From Candidatus Zymogenaceae bacterium (GTDB lineage Bacteria; Desulfobacterota; Zymogenia; Zymogenales; Zymogenaceae): DNA of 64,000 nt. Below the pieces are notes generated by a model. It ran no database searches and was not told the origin of the DNA. It was given only the letters and a program-made list of their open reading frames with translations. The position numbers and the translations under genes are program-made. Where the stretch lies: contig JAFGAS010000074.1 of the NCBI GenBank assembly GCA_016933535.1, positions 1-64,000 of the forward strand, read 5' to 3'. Of this stretch, positions 59,700-64,000 are shown one piece after another (positions within the stretch are counted from its first letter, which is position 1; each line of letters starts with the position of its first letter).

Positions 59700-61355
59700 T
59701 CACGCGTTCAACCCCGCCACAAACAGGTGCGTCGCCGGGCTGGTGATCGTGGGGTCGGTGATCACGTTGACGACCGCGACCTTTCCCGAATCCTTTGCGC
59801 GTTTCAGCGCCGGGATGATCTCCTTGGGCTCGGTAACGAACTCACCGTGGGCACCTAGCCCCGCGGCCATCAGGTCGTAGCGTACCGGCCCGAGGTCGGC
59901 CCCCACCACCCGGCCGTATTGCAGCTCCTGCCCGTGTTTGACCATTCCCCAGGCCTGGTCGTTGGCAACGACGATGATTATCGGTATATTGAGCCGCACC
60001 GCCGTCTCTATCTCCATTGCGTTGAGCCCGAAGGACCCGTCGCCGTTTACCACGACCGAATCCCTGTCGGGATGAGAGAGCTTGCCGACGATACCGAAGG
60101 GAATCCCGCTGCCGAGACATCCCATGAGGTTTCCGCCGTTGGAGAGAAACCTCCCCGGCCCCCCGGAGCGCAGGTGCATCTGGGCGAAGTAGGTGATGTC
60201 CCCACCGTCGGTGGCATAGACCGCCTCGTTGCCGAAGACGCTGTAGACGTCGGCGACCAATCTAACCGGATGGATCGGCGGATCGTCTCCCTGTTTCCTG
60301 CCGTTTTCGTCGGCCATCAGAGCCACGGATGATTCTCGAATCTGGGCGGCCCAGGCCGAATGATCGCACGGCCCGATCCGGTCGCCTATGGCCGACAGCA
60401 CCAGCCCCGCGTCCCCGACGATCCCGACTTCGTGGGGGAGGTTCTTGCCGATCTCGCACCCGGCGATATCCACCCTGATGACCTTTGCCGTGGGCAGCAT
60501 CTTGCCGTACATGGTCAGCCAGGTCATCCTCAGGCCGGCGACCAGCGCCACGTCACACTGGGCGGCCGCCACTGTCAGTCCCATCAAACCTCCGTCCCAC
60601 AGCGACAAGGGGTGATCGTCCGGAACCGTTCCCCGTCCCTCATTGAGCAGGATAAAGGGGATCTTCGTTTTCTCGACCAGTGACCTGAGCGCGTCGCCGC
60701 CGTTGCCCCATCGGAGGCCTCCGCCGCCGATGATGATAGGCCGCTCGGCTCCGGCCAATAGTTGGGCCGCCTCGGCTACCGCCCGCGGGTCGCCCGCCGG
60801 TCTATAGACGGTTTGGCCGGTCGCACCAAAGGGGACGGCGTCAAGCTCCACTTTCTGCCCGAGGACGTCCACCGGGATCTCCAGGTAAACCGGGCCGGGG
60901 CGGTCGGAAAGCGCCCAGCGAAAGGCCGACGAGACATACTCGGGGATACGATGGGTATCGTTGATGATAAAGGCAGCCTTGGTGATGGACCGCATCAGAG
61001 CGGCCTGATCGATATCCTGCAGGGCCCCCAGGTCGTTTTCCTTTCGGGGACTGCGCCCGGATATCACGAGCATCGGGATGTGGGACGCCATCGCGTCCAC
61101 CACCCCCGTGATGGCGTTGGTCAGCCCCGGGCCCGCGGTGACAAGGCAGACACCGAGCTTCCCCGTGGCCATCGACCACCCCTGGGCCATCATCGCCGCC
61201 GCCTGCTCGTGGCGCACGTCGATAACGCGGATCGGGCTTTCCTTGAGCGCATCAAGGATCTTGTCGATATGCCCGCCGCATAGGGTAAAGAGGTGGGTGA
61301 CCCCCTCCCGTTCGAGGGATTTTACTACCAGATGACCGCCGTGAACCTGTGTCAT
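59700..61355 (-). CDS. Thiamine diphosphate-dependent enzyme (acetolactate synthase-like)
   Basis: This 551-residue enzyme has the full three-domain ThDP layout. The N-terminal Pyr domain has the catalytic Glu50 (VRHEQAAAMM) and GPGLTNAITGVVDA. The central domain has PIIIGGGGLRWG. The C-terminal PP domain has the ThDP-magnesium motif VNGDGSFGLNAMEIETA with IVVANDQ. Acetolactate synthase, 2-hydroxyacyl-CoA lyase, oxalyl-CoA decarboxylase and benzaldehyde lyase share this pattern and cannot be separated by eye. No small regulatory subunit is adjacent, which argues against biosynthetic acetolactate synthase. AAAGGAGGAG precedes the ATG. Confidence 0.88.
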   Translation of the reverse strand: MTQVHGGHLVVKSLEREGVTHLFTLCGGHIDKILDALKESPIRVIDVRHEQAAAMMAQGWSMATGKLGVCLVTAGPGLTNAITGVVDAMASHIPMLVISGRSPRKENDLGALQDIDQAALMRSITKAAFIINDTHRIPEYVSSAFRWALSDRPGPVYLEIPVDVLGQKVELDAVPFGATGQTVYRPAGDPRAVAEAAQLLAGAERPIIIGGGGLRWGNGGDALRSLVEKTKIPFILLNEGRGTVPDDHPLSLWDGGLMGLTVAAAQCDVALVAGLRMTWLTMYGKMLPTAKVIRVDIAGCEIGKNLPHEVGIVGDAGLVLSAIGDRIGPCDHSAWAAQIRESSVALMADENGRKQGDDPPIHPVRLVADVYSVFGNEAVYATDGGDITYFAQMHLRSGGPGRFLSNGGNLMGCLGSGIPFGIVGKLSHPDRDSVVVNGDGSFGLNAMEIETAVRLNIPIIIVVANDQAWGMVKHGQELQYGRVVGADLGPVRYDLMAAGLGAHGEFVTEPKEIIPALKRAKDSGKVAVVNVITDPTITSPATHLFVAGLNA

Positions 61356-61630
61356 AACGCTCCTCCTTTGTAGTATTCCTACTCATTGCCTATAGCATGA
61401 TACCGCGTTGATGTCAAAAAAATGGAAAGCCCCCCGCAAAGCCCGGCAACGACCCGCGCTCCCCCTCCCCATACAAGTGGCCGCTACATTCGGCTTTAAC
61501 CGGCCCGATCCCGTCCTGTCGGGATTCGGCGCCGACTGGGCGTCTTGTTGGCAGATTCGTCCCCTCCGTCCCTTGCATCCCTCCCAAAAGACCGGACCGG
61601 TCAAAATTCATAAAAATATCAAATATTTCC

Positions 61631-61656
61631 TTGACATTTTCAGAAAAAGGTATAAT
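61631..61656 (+). promoter_or_regulatory. Promoter-like element of discoidin-tailed protein gene
   Basis: TTGACA (61631-61636) and TATAAT (61651-61656) are both perfect, but the spacing is only 14 bp. A second TATACA lies at 61661-61666. The element is about 50 bp before the ATG at 61708. Confidence 0.5.
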
Positions 61657-61707
61657 AAGGTATACACTTGGAGAAATCCGAAAATCCTTCCCGAAAGAAG
61701 TAAATAC

Positions 61708-63249
61708 ATGAAACGCCCCCTATTGGTGTCGTTGGTTTCGGCAATTGTTTTTATTTGCGCGCCGCTCTTCATCTTCCCATCCCCCTCCCATGCCGGACAG
61801 GCCCTTATCCCGATGACGGATGAATACGTCTATCTAACGGAGTCCCGGCAGGAAATCGTCGCCGCATGGGGAGGGACCGATGAGGTCCTCATCCTGACGG
61901 CCGAGATTGCCGCATCGAGAAAGACCCCGGCCATCAGGTTCATCGCTCTTCCCGCAAGGCCTACCGTCGAAAGAGCGGACCGGGAAGTCCTTAAAAGGCT
62001 GGATGCGCTCCTTACCGAAAAGGCGCCCCGGATCGGGGTTATCGTAAACGGCAGGAACACGAACAAATCCACCGAGATCGGCGTTGAGTTCATTTCCGAG
62101 ACCACGCTCGGTTCCCACGATATCGTTATCGTCAGGATAGAGAGCTTCGAGGACTTCGAACGATCGGTGACCGATCTCATGACACGCGAAGGGATCAACA
62201 ATCCCGCCCCTCGGATAGAGAAGCATCGGGGCGTTGTCTCGGACTACCTTTCGCGCAACATAAATTACTTCGTCTTTGACGTAGTGCATGCCGACGAAAA
62301 AAGGGCGGCGACAGACCCCGTGGTGTTACGGTTCAAGACCGATTCCCTCTACGTTCCCCTCGCAATCTCTTCCGGGACATCCGGCATATCGGCGGTCGAT
62401 CTCTTCCTGATTGCCCCCGGGGTGCCGAAAAAAGCGGCGATTCCCTATTTCTTTGGTCCCATCACGTACAAGATTCCCGACACGATCGATTTTTCAAAAT
62501 ATCCCCATCTCCTCAAGAAGTATAATCCCCTGACCTATCCCAAGGATCATCCGGTTTCGTTTCCCGTCACGATGCCCGACCGCGTGGCGCTGTCGGCCGC
62601 CGTGGCACGGGTCGTCCCCGGCTGGGGGACAAAGGCCCGGTTGGCCGCCTTTAGATATCGGGGCGATCTTTCATGTATGACGACGGATATTTCTCTGGCA
62701 AGGGATGATTTTGAGGAAGCTGACTTTGAGACGGCAGCCGGGGCCGAGGAAGAGGCCCGTGAATTTGCCGTATCGGTTCCTGATGAAAAGTTCAACATCC
62801 TGGCGGCCCTCGGCGCCGGACGCTTTATGACCGGGGGATCTGACCCCTATACGTCCGGGGCGGCGGCCGACGGCGACCCGTCGACCCCCTACATCCTGCC
62901 GCGGAACGGGCAGTGGACTATCGACCTTACCAGGGAATTGAAAATAGATGGAATCGAGATAGTAGCCGCCGTCACCAAGCCCGACATCGTACCGTCAAAA
63001 AACAGGCTCTGCCTGTTTGCGTCGGACACCGGGGAGTTTTCCGGAGAAGAAAAACGGATCGATACCTGCGTTGTAAGGAGTTTTACCTCGACGATGGGAA
63101 TCGATGATCCCACCCGATACGCCGAACGGATCGTGCTGACGGACAGGCGGTTTTCGGCGCGATTCCTCAGGATCACATACCCCTACTCGGAGTCGATCTG
63201 CAACATCTACCTTTTTGAGGTGATGCCCTGGGGAAGGGTAGAAGATTGA
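61708..63249 (+). CDS. Exported protein of unknown function with discoidin-like C-terminus
   Basis: This protein of about 513 residues has a Sec signal peptide (MKRPLLVSLVSAIVFICAPL, cleavage probably at SHA-GQ). The N-terminal two-thirds resemble the DUF2330-type exported proteins in character (EIVAAWGGTDEVLILTAEI, PAIRFIALPARP). The last 150 residues look like a discoidin/F5-8 type carbohydrate-binding domain (GAAADGDPSTPY, WTIDLTRELKIDGIEI, RFSARFLRITYP). Cell-surface or glycan binding is inferred. The start ATG 61708 is used; the 100 in-frame residues upstream lack coding character and overlap the promoter. It ends 9 bp from the convergent PHP gene. Confidence 0.75.
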   Translation: MKRPLLVSLVSAIVFICAPLFIFPSPSHAGQALIPMTDEYVYLTESRQEIVAAWGGTDEVLILTAEIAASRKTPAIRFIALPARPTVERADREVLKRLDALLTEKAPRIGVIVNGRNTNKSTEIGVEFISETTLGSHDIVIVRIESFEDFERSVTDLMTREGINNPAPRIEKHRGVVSDYLSRNINYFVFDVVHADEKRAATDPVVLRFKTDSLYVPLAISSGTSGISAVDLFLIAPGVPKKAAIPYFFGPITYKIPDTIDFSKYPHLLKKYNPLTYPKDHPVSFPVTMPDRVALSAAVARVVPGWGTKARLAAFRYRGDLSCMTTDISLARDDFEEADFETAAGAEEEAREFAVSVPDEKFNILAALGAGRFMTGGSDPYTSGAAADGDPSTPYILPRNGQWTIDLTRELKIDGIEIVAAVTKPDIVPSKNRLCLFASDTGEFSGEEKRIDTCVVRSFTSTMGIDDPTRYAERIVLTDRRFSARFLRITYPYSESICNIYLFEVMPWGRVED

Positions 63250-63258
63250 TTCATCCTG

Positions 63259-63921
63259 TTATTCGTCCCGCCTCCTGCCCGGCCGGCACTTCCCTTCTTT
63301 TACAAGACAGATAAGATCCTCGATGTTGGCAATCTCTTGTTCAAACTCTGTATACGCCGCCCCCACCCCCCAGGGAAAGTGCGCGTCGCTCCCTCCCACC
63401 TCCGGAACGCCGTAGGGATTGTAGAAGGCGCCCCGGGCCCCGTTGAACCGCTCGATCGCATGCGGCATCGTCTTCGGATAGGTATGTGGGTGAGCCAGCA
63501 CCGCCAGGGCCCCGAGGCGATCGGCCGCCGCCATCACCTCGTCGACCGTAAAATCCAATCTCCCGAATCCTCCCGGCAGCGCCCCGATGAGGCCCGCGAT
63601 GTCCGGGGGATAGACCAGTACGTCGCCCTCGGTCGTCGAGACCTCCATGCCGACCAGCATCAGGAGCCCCCGTTCGGAAAAGCCCCCCCCAAGGTTATCA
63701 TAGGCGGCAGGTCCAAGCGCGTTTTCGGCCCAGCCGAAGTTATGCTCAGTGATCACGACGCCCGTTAACCCCGCCGCCTGGGCGTACCGCGGGATATCCA
63801 GCGGGTCGTAGAAGGCACATGGAGAGCCGATGGAGGTATGGACGTGGAGGTCGAAACGGAAGGGGCTCGATGCCACAGCCGACGTGCTTATATGTCTCCG
63901 GTCTTTTACCGATTTGCCCAT
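63259..63921 (-). CDS. PHP domain phosphoesterase-like protein
   Basis: This 220-residue PHP-superfamily protein has metal-binding segments FDLHVHTS, VVITEHNFGW, GMEVSTTEG, LAHPHTY and GGSDAHFP, which provide the usual histidines and acids for a trinuclear site. Relatives hydrolyse phosphate esters such as 3',5'-nucleotide bisphosphate or histidinol phosphate; the substrate here is unknown. A GAAGGTG element precedes the ATG. The gene is convergent with the discoidin-tailed protein gene. Confidence 0.88.
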   Translation of the reverse strand: MGKSVKDRRHISTSAVASSPFRFDLHVHTSIGSPCAFYDPLDIPRYAQAAGLTGVVITEHNFGWAENALGPAAYDNLGGGFSERGLLMLVGMEVSTTEGDVLVYPPDIAGLIGALPGGFGRLDFTVDEVMAAADRLGALAVLAHPHTYPKTMPHAIERFNGARGAFYNPYGVPEVGGSDAHFPWGVGAAYTEFEQEIANIEDLICLVKEGKCRPGRRRDE

Positions 63922-64000
63922 GATGTCAATCGCACCTTCATAAAAGGGGCCGCTGGGATACTTCCACCGTAATGATCACCGAAAGGTCGGCATGCCCCCG

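Noticed and set aside
61408-61707. A 100-residue N-terminal extension of the discoidin-tailed protein
   Set aside because: It lacks conserved character, covers the promoter, and would place a clear signal peptide in the middle of the protein.
1-64000. tRNA genes, rRNA genes, CRISPR arrays, insertion sequences or prophage
   Set aside because: I looked for T-arm sequences with matching acceptor stems, regular spacer-repeat arrays and transposase or integrase motifs and saw none. The only regular array is the 38-bp hairpin family, which has no spacers.

Overview
The window is 64 kb of GC-rich bacterial chromosome with dense genes, short intergenic gaps and good Shine-Dalgarno (SD) sequences. 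No rRNA, tRNA, CRISPR array or transposase was recognised. The gene content suggests a strictly anaerobic bacterium of the deltaproteobacterial (Desulfobacterota) type. The pointers are a PxxKW-family cysteine-rich protein, the C-terminus of a glycyl radical enzyme, a crotonase, an acetyl-CoA hydrolase/4-hydroxybutyrate CoA-transferase-type enzyme, the alpha half of an ADP-forming acyl-CoA synthetase beside a DUF362 protein, a uroporphyrinogen-decarboxylase-family protein, a ferredoxin-nitroreductase, and an NtrC-type sigma-54 activator with a large hybrid kinase. The phylum call is inference from content.

Layout. 1-6 kb: glycyl radical enzyme tail, MATE exporter, enoyl-CoA hydratase with a 5'-truncated paralogue, a small RRM RNA-binding protein with a long structured leader, a SlyD-like FKBP, and a cyclase-family protein. 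6-15 kb: small accessory enzymes (hydrolases, three GNATs, Cdd1- and TfoX-type proteins, an acyltransferase, a Tat-exported barrel protein, a lipoprotein-type acetolactate decarboxylase, a flavodoxin-fold reductase, a DJ-1/PfpI protein). 15-25 kb: a small exported-protein gene broken by an in-frame TGA, two diguanylate cyclases, pirin, tandem EamA transporters, hemolysin III, YjbQ, a ferredoxin-nitroreductase, an SGNH hydrolase and an SDR remnant. 25-35 kb: membrane ferritin/VIT1 protein, a methyltransferase overlapping a YgjP-type metalloprotease, hydrolases, and two TetR units. 34.7-42.6 kb: a signalling block on the minus strand (single receiver, NtrC-type activator, UroD-family protein, 1146-residue hybrid kinase). 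The kinase is bracketed by an 81-bp direct repeat and by arrays of a 38-bp hairpin repeat. 42.6-48.1 kb: a type III-like restriction-modification pair. 48-64 kb: a CoA-transferase, an MntA-HepT toxin-antitoxin pair, an M28 peptidase, acyl-CoA synthetase alpha plus DUF362, a penicillin acylase, a CPBP protease, PxxKW, a ThDP enzyme, a secreted protein with a discoidin-like end, and a PHP phosphoesterase.

How genes work together. The clearest functional pairs are mod/res, mntA/hepT, TetR with a flavin reductase, TetR with a membrane protein, the methyltransferase with the metalloprotease (ATGA overlap), and acyl-CoA synthetase alpha with DUF362 (13-bp gap). The kinase and the NtrC-type activator may form a two-component route acting near the UroD-family gene, but this is inferred from position only.

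The least explained signals are: the 38-bp hairpin family whose stems co-vary around an invariant CCTG loop; the copied uroD start region upstream of the kinase; the in-frame TGA in an exported protein; promoters followed at once by terminator-like hairpins; and the structured RRM leader with an orphan perfect SD sequence.
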